Below, one piece after another: positions 34,549 to 42,345 of a DNA stretch of 64,000 nucleotides. The position numbers and the translations under genes were made by a program. This DNA is from Clostridia bacterium (GTDB taxonomy: Bacteria > Bacillota > Clostridia > Lachnospirales > Lachnospiraceae). Within the stretch, counting starts at the first letter, position 1. The number at the start of each line of letters is the position of its first letter. The stretch covers positions 1 through 64,000 of the forward strand of contig CAJTDE010000007.1 of NCBI GenBank assembly GCA_910574835.1, read 5' to 3'. The notes under the pieces were generated by a model. It did no database searches and was not told the origin of the DNA. It saw nothing but the letters and a program-made list of their open reading frames with translations.

Positions 34549-35691
34549 TTATGGCTTCACAGAATCGCTGATACCCTCATAATTTGTATAATTCTTCGCA
34601 TCGTATACGCCGCCATCTAAAAATACCTCAACAATGTTGTCACGTGTAATTGTCTGAACATCCGAACGCAAAACAGAGACCTCTTTTGCCTCATTATCAA
34701 TTACTTCTGAAGTCTCCGCCTTCTCACCATTCACAAGCTTCTCCGCCAGCTCCATCGCTGAGGCTGTGATCATCTCGGGATTACAATATACGGTCATGTC
34801 CTGTTTTCCATCAATGATGTACTGGACAGAACCTTCCACACCGTCGGCGCCGCAAAGACGGTATTCCTCCACGTCACTGTCCGCCAGAAACGCATCGCCG
34901 ATGGCCCGGCCCGTATTATCATCCGGCGCTATAATAAAGGACAATGCTTTTTCTTCCTTGGATGCATTGGTTAAATCAGCCTCCGCAAGAGTCTTTGCAT
35001 GGGCCGGTTCCCACTCCGTATCTACGGACTGCATAATTTCATATAGCTGCTCATGGGTCAAGTCTAAAGTATCTTTATATTTCATAGCTACATCGGAGTT
35101 GCGTACAACAAAAGTGCCGTCCGCAAGCTTGGGCTGCAGGGAGTTCCAGTATCCTCTGAAATAGGAAAAGGAATTGTTATCGGTAAGCGCTCCTGAATAG
35201 AGGTACAGATTCAATCCGCTTCCGCCATAGGCCGCTGCCTGATCTACCAGATACTGTCCCATCGCTTCGCCAATCTTAACGCTCTCAAAAGCTACATAAT
35301 AGTCAATCGCCTCTGTCCCTGTAATCAGACGGTCGTAGGAAATGACTTGTACCCCTTCTTCCTTGGCCATCTCAACGGTTGACGCCGCCGCTGCCACATC
35401 GAATGGGCAGATGATAAGAACCTTAATCCCCTTGGCAATAAGAGCTTCCACATTCGCCTTCTCCGTTGCCGACGACGCCTGTGAGTACATGATTTCCGCC
35501 TTATAGCCCTTCTCTTCAATTAATTCCAAAAACTTTGCTTCATCTGCCAGCCACCGGTCTTCATCCTTTGTCGGAAGCACAATGCCGATGTCCAGCTTTC
35601 CGCCGCCTGACTTTCCGCATGCGGTTACACTAAAGATCATAGTAAGCACAAGTAACATTGATATGAACTTTTTCATTATGTGTTTCTTCAT
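34549..35691 (-). CDS. Sugar ABC transporter substrate-binding lipoprotein (XylF/ChvE-like)
   Basis: The protein has 380 residues. The lipobox is FSVTAC (C25). The mature domain resembles ChvE/XylF: LDIGIVLPTKDEDRWLADEA, VISYDRLITGTEAIDYYVAF and IGEAMGQYLVD. It is the first gene of locus 2 and is preceded by a leader of about 400 bases containing two palindromic elements. SD AGGAGG precedes the ATG. Confidence 0.93.
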   Translation of the reverse strand: MKKHIMKKFISMLLVLTMIFSVTACGKSGGGKLDIGIVLPTKDEDRWLADEAKFLELIEEKGYKAEIMYSQASSATEKANVEALIAKGIKVLIICPFDVAAAASTVEMAKEEGVQVISYDRLITGTEAIDYYVAFESVKIGEAMGQYLVDQAAAYGGSGLNLYLYSGALTDNNSFSYFRGYWNSLQPKLADGTFVVRNSDVAMKYKDTLDLTHEQLYEIMQSVDTEWEPAHAKTLAEADLTNASKEEKALSFIIAPDDNTGRAIGDAFLADSDVEEYRLCGADGVEGSVQYIIDGKQDMTVYCNPEMITASAMELAEKLVNGEKAETSEVIDNEAKEVSVLRSDVQTITRDNIVEVFLDGGVYDAKNYTNYEGISDSVKP

Positions 35692-35705
35692 ATTTACCTC
35701 CTAGT

Positions 35706-35825
35706 AAAAATCGCTGTGCGATGGCACTAAAGGGTAAAGCCGCCTCAACATCCCTGTTATGAGAGAAACTTTCATTCGGAAGGACGCTCATAAAAGTCCC
35801 TCTCGTACGCCTTTGCGGCTTTACC
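35706..35825 (-). repeat. Family-A element, full single copy (A2)
   Basis: In minus sense GGTAAAGCCGC pairs with GCGGCTTTACC. Between them lies GAGAGGGACTTTTAT pairing with ATGAAAGTTTCTCTC. After CCTTTAGTGCC comes the short hairpin ATCGC-ACA-GCGAT, then the SD of the binding-protein gene. Compared with the array at 45742-46129, both the outer stem (TC to CC with AC... to GG) and the last hairpin (GTCGC/GCGAC to ATCGC/GCGAT) change on both sides and stay paired. Confidence 0.8.
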
Positions 35826-35874
35826 GTCCGGCCAAGAGTATTTCTTATAAATACTTGATATTTCTTAGCCGGAC
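35826..35874 (-). repeat. Hairpin joining elements A2 and B3
   Basis: GTCCGGC (35826-35832) pairs with GCCGGAC (35868-35874); inner A/T-rich segments also match partly. It fills the space between the two larger elements in the leader of the locus-2 operon. Confidence 0.5.
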
Positions 35875-35875
35875 T

Positions 35876-36004
35876 ATTCCAGTTCCGTAATCCCCCTACT
35901 CTCAATACACCTATATGAAATCAATTTCCAGTCATAAGTGCATTGCCTGTAAATTGATTTGTGCATTACGAGGGGTATTACTGTTTCCAGTTCCGTAATC
36001 CCCT
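35876..36004 (-). repeat. Family-B palindromic element (B3)
   Basis: The outer arms GTAATCCCCCTACT and ACGAGGGGTATTAC and the inner arms AAATCAATTT and AAATTGATTT give a long imperfect hairpin. Direct repeats TTCCAGTTCCGTAATCCCC stand at both ends. The stem bases differ from copies B2 and B5, but the pairing is kept. Confidence 0.75.
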
Positions 36005-36251
36005 CTTTTTCTCATCTCCTTTCTTTTTCAAGTTATTGTTTTATATTTTTACGTTTTATAAACTAATTACCGAAATTATATTTAAATAGTACCTATATTT
36101 TTTCTTTTAACGTTATATTTGAAGGTTAATACTTTTCACAATGCTTGTCAATGCTTTTTTCTATATTTTCGCGTTTTGTTGTTTATTTTTACTTTTTATA
36201 CAAATTTAATTATCAATTTTTATGCATTATGCCTTATTATTCATGTGTGAT
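36005..36251. other. AT-rich divergent control region of locus 2
   Basis: No gene is seen. The region carries CGTTTTATAAAC at 36052-36063, related to the locus-1 operator candidates, and a likely minus-strand promoter at about 36123-36151. Several CGTTTT-like motifs are scattered through it. Confidence 0.5.
36123..36151 (-). promoter_or_regulatory. Probable promoter of the locus-2 operon
   Basis: On the minus strand TTGACA (36151-36146) is followed after about 15-17 bases by TATTAACCT, a weak -10. The leader would be about 420 bases and include elements B3 and A2. Confidence 0.4.
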
Positions 36252-36452
36252 TTATTGTCTCTTTTTTATCTGAGTACTCTGAATTTGTCCACATATTTTT
36301 TCTGTTTCGTCTAAAACTCTTAATCTCAAATCTTTGTTTGTTGCATTTACGAAAAAATCATGGTAAGATGCAGTTAAAATAGGATCTTTTAATTTTGGAC
36401 CCGGAAAGCGAAGTGCCATTGCATGCCTATCAATAATTATCTTCACAAACAA
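36252..36452 (-). CDS. Doubtful small ORF or gene remnant antisense to the ROK gene start
   Basis: The 66-codon frame overlaps the first 30 bases of the ROK gene in the opposite direction. An internal ATG gives MALRFPGPKLKDPILTASYH as the start of a 55-residue peptide with a balanced composition (LRLRVLDETEKICGQI). There is no strong SD. It could be a small protein, or the decayed remains of a larger gene displaced by the regulator. I do not recognise it. Confidence 0.25.
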   Translation of the reverse strand: MFVKIIIDRHAMALRFPGPKLKDPILTASYHDFFVNATNKDLRLRVLDETEKICGQIQSTQIKKRQ

Positions 36453-37694
36453 TATTTAATCCTCAATATCATTAACCATCTCGGACCTATCAGCCGAACA
36501 GAGTTAAGCCTTTTGACCGACTATCGCCCCGCAAGTGTCAGCGCCATTGTCAAAGATCTCCTTGATCAAAGGCTGATTTTGGAAACAGGACAGTCCTCAA
36601 CCGGGCAAGGGCGAAAACGAACGCTGCTGGAGGTGAACAATGAACATTTATGCGCCATTGGTATCTCCTTTTCCTCAAAGCACATAACATATATCGTATC
36701 TCAGGTGAATGGAGTTATCCTTTATCAGACAATGTCTCCTCTCTTACCCGGCTCTCCGAAAGAAGAACTCATCCAAAAGATTCTGGCCAAGGTCTCCGGC
36801 CTCTTGGATATGTTTGGCAATAAAAAGCTTGTGGGAATCGGCATCAGCGATCCGCCTTATGATCCTGCCGTTTATCAGCAGACCGATTCGCTTATCGCAA
36901 ATTACACACATTTTAATTCTTGGGTACATAAGCAGCTCAAATCACAATTGGAGGCCCTCTCCGGTCTTCCCGTACAGACCTACAGCGGCGTCACGATGCC
37001 TGCTATGGCAGAACAGCGCTTTGGTGTAGCTAAAGGAGTGCAGAATTTTATCTGCATAGAGCTTTCCAATGGTATCGGAGCTTCCATTTGCTGTAATGGT
37101 ATGCCTGTTGGCGGCGAACATGGGAAAGCAGCCGAACTTGGACACACGGTTATTGATTACAGCGTAACCAATCAAAAGCTCTGTTACTGCGGAAAGCCCG
37201 GCTGTGTAGAAACAAGCACCGCCTTTCCGGCTCTGGCTGCCAAAATCTCCGGAGCTTTAAATCAGGGGGTTCTTTCAGTCTTAAAATCTTATCAGGATCT
37301 TTCTGACGGCATTACCATCCAAGCTATCCGCTGGGCTTTGGACAAAGAAGATCAAATGTGCATGTATTATGTAAAAGACATTGCTATCCGCCTTGGGGTG
37401 GCGATTGCAAATGCTGTCAATCTTTTGAATCCAAAGCTTGTCGTCCTGTACGGCTTTATGCTGGAGCTTGGCGATTTCTTTTTACGGCACCTGGAAAGTT
37501 CCATTCGCGAGAATGTCTTTGCACCTTTGAAGGACTTTGAAATCCGTACCTCTAATTCAACAGAAACCCTTTTTTCTCTGGGTGCTGTTGCAGAGATCTT
37601 TTCTTTCTATTTTAAGCAGGAGAATTATCGATGGGTGTATCAATTACAGCCGGAATCTCCGGACGAAAAGGTTATTGCACAGGACACCCCGTAA
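36423..37694 (+). CDS. ROK-family transcriptional repressor (XylR/NagC-type)
   Basis: The protein has 423 residues. A winged helix-turn-helix (ISRTELSLLTDYRPASVSAIVKDLL, about residues 21-45) is followed by a ROK domain with GIGASICCNGMPVGGEHGKAAE, LGHTVI and the zinc-binding CYCGKPGCVETSTAF. It binds DNA without sugar and releases it when sugar binds. It is divergent from the XylFGH-like operon and probably controls it. The ATG at 36423 has only a weak SD (GGAAAG), and no better start is in frame. Confidence 0.9.
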   Translation: MPINNYLHKQYLILNIINHLGPISRTELSLLTDYRPASVSAIVKDLLDQRLILETGQSSTGQGRKRTLLEVNNEHLCAIGISFSSKHITYIVSQVNGVILYQTMSPLLPGSPKEELIQKILAKVSGLLDMFGNKKLVGIGISDPPYDPAVYQQTDSLIANYTHFNSWVHKQLKSQLEALSGLPVQTYSGVTMPAMAEQRFGVAKGVQNFICIELSNGIGASICCNGMPVGGEHGKAAELGHTVIDYSVTNQKLCYCGKPGCVETSTAFPALAAKISGALNQGVLSVLKSYQDLSDGITIQAIRWALDKEDQMCMYYVKDIAIRLGVAIANAVNLLNPKLVVLYGFMLELGDFFLRHLESSIRENVFAPLKDFEIRTSNSTETLFSLGAVAEIFSFYFKQENYRWVYQLQPESPDEKVIAQDTP

Positions 37695-37719
37695 GTGCGC
37701 CCGGGGATTTGCGTAAATC

Positions 37720-37784
37720 TTTACGTAAAACATTGTTACTGGTCACGGAGTGAACAGTAACCGGTAACAAAACATTTACGTAAA
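37720..37784. repeat. Nested palindrome with a family-C hairpin downstream of the ROK gene
   Basis: TTTACGTAAA occurs at both ends (37720-37729 and 37775-37784), GTTAC and GTAAC just inside, and GTTACTGGTCACGGAGTGAA then CAGTAAC in the centre (37735-37762). All pair symmetrically. It lies 25 bases after the ROK stop and directly before the metA promoter, so it could end the ROK transcript. Confidence 0.6.
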
Positions 37785-37788
37785 CATC

Positions 37789-37817
37789 TTCACAAAATTC
37801 TTCCTCAATGCTATTAT
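37789..37817 (+). promoter_or_regulatory. Promoter of metA
   Basis: TTCACA (37789-37794), 17 bases, TATTAT (37812-37817), each 5 of 6 to consensus. It gives a leader of about 135 bases. I looked for a SAM riboswitch or T-box in this leader and did not recognise one. Confidence 0.55.
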
Positions 37818-37960
37818 TTGTGGTAAACTATATTTTAGGGATAAAGTTCAACCATTTTGCAAAGTAGTATGCTTTAAGGAACTAAGCCCGGCCATCCCGC
37901 AGAGATTGTATTAACGGGGTATCTATAGAGTATAAAAAGAAGAAAAGAGAGTAAATTCAT

Positions 37961-38878
37961 ATGCCAATCAAAGTACAAAGCGACCTGCCCGTCCGGGCCA
38001 TACTGGAAAAAGAAAACATCTTCGTCATGGATGAAACCAGGGCCTTAAATCAGGATATCCGGCCCTTAAAAATAGGAATTTTAAATCTGATGCCGTTAAA
38101 GGAGGATACCGAGCTTCAGCTTCTGCGCTCCCTGTCCAACACGCCTCTGCAGCTTGACATCACTTTTCTCACCGTAAGCACTCACGAGTCCAAGAATACG
38201 GCCCAGAGTCATATCAATAAATTCTACGAGCCATTCTGTCAGATAAAAAGGCGCCGCTTTGACGGCCTTATCATTACCGGGGCGCCTGTGGAGCAGATGG
38301 AATTTGAAGAGGTTGATTACTGGCCGGAGCTGGTGGAAATCATGGACTGGGCCGAGACACATGTCACCTCCACCTTCTTTATCTGCTGGGGCGCTCAGGC
38401 GGCGCTGTATCATTATTATGGACTGAACAAACAATTATTACCCGAGAAACTTTTCGGCCTGTACCGGCATCAGGTGTGGAATCGGAAAGAACCCTTAATC
38501 CGGGGCTTCGACGATATCTTCCTTGCGCCTCATTCACGGCATACCACCGTGGACGCCCGGGCTATTCATAACTGTGAAGCCCTGACTGTTCTGGCGGAAT
38601 CCCAGGAGGCCGGCGTCTTTATTGCTATGGCGGAGGAGGGTCGGAAGATCTTCGTCTTCGGCCATCCGGAATATGACCGCCGTACACTGGAGAAGGAATA
38701 TCTGAGAGACAAGGGAAAGGGGCTGCCAATCCAGCCGCCCAAAGATTACTTTGAAGGGGATGACAGCAGCAAAAGACCTCCGCTTATGTGGAGGGCGCAT
38801 GCCAACACCCTTTATACCAACTGGATTAATTATTATGTATATCAGCTCACTCCTTATCAGTGGGAAGATGAAGAGTAA
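37961..38878 (+). CDS. metAA: Homoserine O-acetyltransferase (MetA family)
   Basis: The protein has 305 residues. The catalytic cysteine is in FFICWGAQA (C142), and the histidine and glutamate are in FVFGHPEYDR (H235, E237). MetA acylates homoserine in the first step of methionine synthesis. From published work on Bacillus cereus MetA, Glu at position 111 selects acetyl-CoA and Gly selects succinyl-CoA. Here residue 111 is Glu (GAPVEQ), so acetyl-CoA is predicted. The SD is weak (AGAGAG). The gene is alone, with its own promoter and terminator. Confidence 0.94.
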   Translation: MPIKVQSDLPVRAILEKENIFVMDETRALNQDIRPLKIGILNLMPLKEDTELQLLRSLSNTPLQLDITFLTVSTHESKNTAQSHINKFYEPFCQIKRRRFDGLIITGAPVEQMEFEEVDYWPELVEIMDWAETHVTSTFFICWGAQAALYHYYGLNKQLLPEKLFGLYRHQVWNRKEPLIRGFDDIFLAPHSRHTTVDARAIHNCEALTVLAESQEAGVFIAMAEEGRKIFVFGHPEYDRRTLEKEYLRDKGKGLPIQPPKDYFEGDDSSKRPPLMWRAHANTLYTNWINYYVYQLTPYQWEDEE

Positions 38879-38927
38879 AAAAGAGTGTCTCAAAAGTCCT
38901 GAAACGACTTGAGAGGCACTCTCTTTT
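38879..38927 (+). terminator. Terminator of metA
   Basis: AAAAGAGTGTCTCAAAAGTC (38879-38898) pairs with GACTTGAGAGGCACTCTCTT and TT (38906-38927), a long stem ending in a T-run. It lies between convergent metA and cobO. Confidence 0.8.
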
Positions 38928-39007
38928 GGCCCTAACAAGGGAGCAATCTTAGAATATAATTACCCTCCGTAAAACAAAACAAGTGTAACAAATTTTCTCA
39001 TCTTCTC

Positions 39008-39535
39008 CTACCATTCAATCCCCTTGCGAGCCGAAAGGCCCTTATCGAAGGGATGCTTCTTCTTCTGAATCTCAGACACGTAGTCCGCAAGCTCCACAAG
39101 CTCCGGCGCCGGGTCCCGTCCGGTAAGAACTATCTCCGGTTTTTCCGGCTTTTCCTTTAAAAATGAGAGAACCCTTTCCCGATCCAAAAGACCATGATTG
39201 TAAGCGGCAATCAGCTCGTCCATCACCAAAAGAAAGATATCTTCCTCTGCGGCAATTTGAACCGTCTTCTCAAACAGCTCTTCATAAGCACTCTTTGCCT
39301 CGCCTTTTTGTTCCTCCGTCATATTCCAGAAAAATCCAAACTGTCGGGGACAGGTAAGCACCCGTATATTGGGAAGGTCTCTTAAAATTTTCAGTTCCGA
39401 AGAACTGCCGTCCTTCAAAAACTGTGTCACCAAAACCTTTTTCCCGCTTCCGGCTGCCCGGAGGGCCAACCCCATAGCGGCAGTTGTTTTTCCCTTACCG
39501 TCTCCGCAGTAAATATGAATGCATGACTGAGCCAT
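39008..39535 (-). CDS. cobO: Cob(I)yrinic acid a,c-diamide adenosyltransferase CobO
   Basis: The protein has 175 residues from the ATG at 39535. The P-loop CGDGKGKTTAAMGLALRAAG (from residue 10) and MDELIAAYNHGLLD are typical of CobO/BtuR. It adenosylates the corrin cobalt with ATP. The start overlaps the upstream nuclease stop (TGATG), and the SD GGAGG lies inside that gene, so translation is probably coupled. It is the last gene of the cobalamin cluster. Confidence 0.94.
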   Translation of the reverse strand: MAQSCIHIYCGDGKGKTTAAMGLALRAAGSGKKVLVTQFLKDGSSSELKILRDLPNIRVLTCPRQFGFFWNMTEEQKGEAKSAYEELFEKTVQIAAEEDIFLLVMDELIAAYNHGLLDRERVLSFLKEKPEKPEIVLTGRDPAPELVELADYVSEIQKKKHPFDKGLSARKGIEW

Positions 39536-40554
39536 CAATGATTCCTCCAATATTTTTTCATATATTTATCCGCACATAATGCCGACATAGAAAATTTTTC
39601 AACGATTCTCTTTGCTGTTGCATCCTTTGTCACTCCCAAATCCTGGCAGGTTTCTATCAACGCTTTTATTCCCTGCTCTATTCCTTGCTCTATTCCTTCC
39701 TCTCTTCCTTCTTCTCTTCCCTGCTTTATTCCTTTTCCCATTCCATACTGAATCATTTTATTCAGATGTTCATTTGCATCTACCGTTCTTTTTTCTTTAT
39801 GGGGTTCCTTTCTCTGTATCCAATCCCTTACTTTTGCATACGTAACTGCCATATCAAACGCATCCTCCTCCATTTGCTTATATGCCGGGTTACTCTCTGT
39901 CAATTCCTTTAGCTTTTCCGGTTGACTGGCATAACGGATATAGTCAAACACCAGACGTATATCCGTACGGAACACTTCCGTATCCTTTAACTTGCGCACC
40001 TCCACTACATGCACCTGATAATTCTGTACCAATTTTCTAAAAGCTTCGGGGATCTCTGAAAAATCAATTATCTCATGAAGCTCCCGAGAGGCATCCCATT
40101 CCTCTTCCCCATAATATAGTACAATCGTTACCACCGGATGAAGGCGGCTATACCTGGCAAAGCCGTAGAGATATTCCCCCGGCGTAAGCTCCTTTCCGCT
40201 TTTACGAACCTCTTTTCGTATCTTCGCGGCCTGTGCCTCGTATTCCCGCACATCGTAAGACATCGCCCGCAGGGGAAGCGCATAGTCCAGCTCCTTTTGA
40301 TTTTCAATTCCAATCACCGCAAAGTTCATGCCAAAGGCCGTGCGCCTTATCAAATCCCTGGCCTTAAACTGCCGCCCTTTTCCCGGCCATCCTCTCTGAA
40401 AGCCCCGTATTTTGTAAAATCCGCTCTGTGTATCAAGAGGCTGTAAATCCTCTTTTTTCACAACCTGTTCTCCGCCGCAGATAATTCCGTTGATCAAATC
40501 CGCATAGCGTTCATCATCTGAGTAAAATTCCTTAGAACAAAGATCTCGTTCCAA
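39535..40554 (-). CDS. Rpn-family PD-(D/E)XK nuclease/transposase-like protein
   Basis: The protein has 339 residues from the TTG at 40554, which has the SD GGAGG; the frame is open 84 bases further but without an SD. GMNFAVIGIENQKELDYALP (nuclease core), PVVTIVLYYGEEEWDASREL and a C-terminal Gly/Gln/Glu repeat (KQGREEGREEGIEQGIEQGI) are typical of Rpn/Transposase_31 proteins. These are linked to RecA-independent recombination and often occur in many copies. Here it sits inside the cobalamin cluster between cbiB and cobO with a one-base stop/start overlap to cobO, so it has been built into the operon. Confidence 0.85.
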   Translation of the reverse strand: MERDLCSKEFYSDDERYADLINGIICGGEQVVKKEDLQPLDTQSGFYKIRGFQRGWPGKGRQFKARDLIRRTAFGMNFAVIGIENQKELDYALPLRAMSYDVREYEAQAAKIRKEVRKSGKELTPGEYLYGFARYSRLHPVVTIVLYYGEEEWDASRELHEIIDFSEIPEAFRKLVQNYQVHVVEVRKLKDTEVFRTDIRLVFDYIRYASQPEKLKELTESNPAYKQMEEDAFDMAVTYAKVRDWIQRKEPHKEKRTVDANEHLNKMIQYGMGKGIKQGREEGREEGIEQGIEQGIKALIETCQDLGVTKDATAKRIVEKFSMSALCADKYMKKYWRNH

Positions 40555-40580
40555 TCCTCCGCCTCCTAACCTGATATTTG

Positions 40581-40604
40581 CAGGAGACTTTTGAAAATCT
40601 CCTG
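40581..40604 (-). repeat. Hairpin upstream of the Rpn-family gene
   Basis: CAGGAGA (40581-40587) pairs with TCTCCTG (40598-40604) around CTTTTGAAAA. In the minus sense it lies about 27 bases before the TTG start and its arms hold AGGAG and CTCCT, so it could compete with ribosome binding. Confidence 0.45.
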
Positions 40605-40796
40605 CCTTTGTAATTGATGATTTGGGAATCAAAAGCATAGATTTTCTGAATTGAATTAGAATTACAAGAATACCTTCGTTCGAATTGCTCTGAAAAAATC
40701 ATATATGCCTTTCGGAAATTTTAGCATGTCCAGTAAACATTTGCAAGCTATTTGTTAGATATTTCCTATTTTTTACAGCGCAGGGCTGCAAACTCA

Positions 40797-41780
40797 TCAC
40801 AATTTGCATAAAACCGGCACACAGGACCACAGAAACCAAAATACCCAGATTCCTGCCAGCGCCAGAGCTGCCGTCACATACATCAGTCTGTTTACTCTGC
40901 GGATATCTTCATGCTCTACAGGACGTAACGCATCTCCAATGGAAGGCTTCTCATAAAGCTTCCCAAAATACCATGCATTGCCGGCAAGCCGCACTCCAAG
41001 CGCTCCTGCTGCCGCAGCCTCCGTATGGGCGGAATTGGGACTTGCGTGGTTCCTTCTGTCCCTGCAATAGATCCGAAAAGCCTGTCCCATAGAAAGCCCC
41101 GAAAAAGGACTTGCAAGTACCATCAGAATCCCTGAAATCCGGGCCGGAATCCAGTTCAGCACATCATCCAATTTGGCAGAAAAACGCCCAAAATAGAGAT
41201 ATTTCTCATTTTTATAACCCACCATAGAATCCAGGGTATTCACCGACTTGTAGAAAAATCCAAGTACCGGACCTCCAAGAGCCAAAAACAGCATAGGCGC
41301 AATCACTCCATCGGAGGTATTCTCCGCCACCGTCTCCACAGCCGCCTTTGCCACTCCTTCCTCATCAAGCCTTTCCGTATCCCTCCCGACAATCATGGAT
41401 ACCGCCCGGCGCGCCTTTGGTAAATCCTTTTCCTCCAAAGCATCATAGACACGCATACTCTCCGTTTTTAAGGACCGGGCCGCAAGAAGCTGGTAATTCC
41501 AGAATACACACAAGGCAAAAGCCAGCCGCACATACACTCTCCGGACAAGACACAGAATCAGAAAAGAAATCCCACAGGAGGCAAGCGCCACAAAGACTGC
41601 AAAAAAGGCGCCGGCTGTCAACTGCCCCTGTTCGGACTTTGGAAATATTCTGCGAAATGCCCTTTCCCCTTTGCTAATCAAAAGTCCGATGGCACGCACC
41701 GGATGGTAAAGCCACCGGGGATCACCGAAAATGAGGTCCAGCACAAAGCCTGCTGTCAGTGCCAATAGGTTCCACCTCAT
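40797..41780 (-). CDS. cbiB: Adenosylcobinamide-phosphate synthase CbiB
   Basis: The protein has 327 residues from the ATG at 41780, chosen for its SD AAGGAGG 9 bases upstream. It is a multi-pass membrane protein starting LLALTAGFVLDLIFGDPRWL with YHPVRAIG, and with VAENTSDGVIAPMLFLALGG and ARISGILMVLA, typical of CbiB/CobD. It attaches aminopropanol phosphate to adenosylcobyric acid. Its start overlaps the end of cobC by 59 bases. Confidence 0.94.
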   Translation of the reverse strand: MRWNLLALTAGFVLDLIFGDPRWLYHPVRAIGLLISKGERAFRRIFPKSEQGQLTAGAFFAVFVALASCGISFLILCLVRRVYVRLAFALCVFWNYQLLAARSLKTESMRVYDALEEKDLPKARRAVSMIVGRDTERLDEEGVAKAAVETVAENTSDGVIAPMLFLALGGPVLGFFYKSVNTLDSMVGYKNEKYLYFGRFSAKLDDVLNWIPARISGILMVLASPFSGLSMGQAFRIYCRDRRNHASPNSAHTEAAAAGALGVRLAGNAWYFGKLYEKPSIGDALRPVEHEDIRRVNRLMYVTAALALAGIWVFWFLWSCVPVLCKL

Positions 41781-42345
41781 AAAGCCGAATACCTCCTTCG
41801 TTACTCTCGTCCCAATGGGCAAGCCAGCCCATTCCATTCTTTACCTGCCAGTCGTAAAATGCTTTCTTCGGCTCTCCATAAGCCGCCAGAATACTCATAA
41901 TGGTTCCTCCGTGGACCACAAGAGCCGCTTTTTTACAGCCTTTTTTCCGGATCTCCTCCAACACCTCTATGAAACCCTCACAGCATCTGTTTTGAAAATC
42001 CTCTCGCCTCTCCCCTCCGGGAAACGGCATCCTGCCCTCGCTGTCCACCCATGCCTGATAACGGGGATTGTCTTTTAGTTCCTGATAATTTTTATTTTCA
42101 AACTCACCAAAGTCGCATTCGCGAAGCTTTTCAAAACACCGTATCGGCAGCTCCGGCCAGAGGAGATCCGCTGTCTCCAGACATCGCTTCATGGGGCTTG
42201 CATAGACGGCCTCCACCTGGGGATAAAAAAAGCGCTTCAAAGCCTGCCGGCCTTCCGAACATAAGCTCTCATCTGTGGTTCCGATATAACGTCCCAATGT
42301 GTTGCCGTAAGTTTTTCCGTGACGGATGAAATACAGCTCAATCAT
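41722..42345 (-). CDS. cobC: Alpha-ribazole phosphatase-type histidine phosphatase (CobC)
   Basis: The protein has 207 residues. The phosphohistidine motif is LYFIRHGKTYGN (H9), with SPMKRCLETADL and ALVVHGGTIMSIL further on, the histidine phosphatase superfamily pattern. Between CobU-like and CbiB genes it is most likely CobC, which dephosphorylates alpha-ribazole phosphate or cobalamin phosphate. It overlaps the upstream gene by 8 bases. Confidence 0.87.
   Translation of the reverse strand: MIELYFIRHGKTYGNTLGRYIGTTDESLCSEGRQALKRFFYPQVEAVYASPMKRCLETADLLWPELPIRCFEKLRECDFGEFENKNYQELKDNPRYQAWVDSEGRMPFPGGERREDFQNRCCEGFIEVLEEIRKKGCKKAALVVHGGTIMSILAAYGEPKKAFYDWQVKNGMGWLAHWDESNEGGIRLYEVEPIGTDSRLCAGPHFR

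Noticed and set aside
37825-37960. SAM riboswitch or T-box in the metA leader
   Set aside because: The conserved SAM-I core and the T-box sequence were looked for by eye and not found; the leader has only weak local hairpins.
39535-40554. Complete insertion sequence around the Rpn-family gene
   Set aside because: No flanking inverted repeats or target duplications were seen, and the gene junctions are operon-like (TGATG overlap with cobO).
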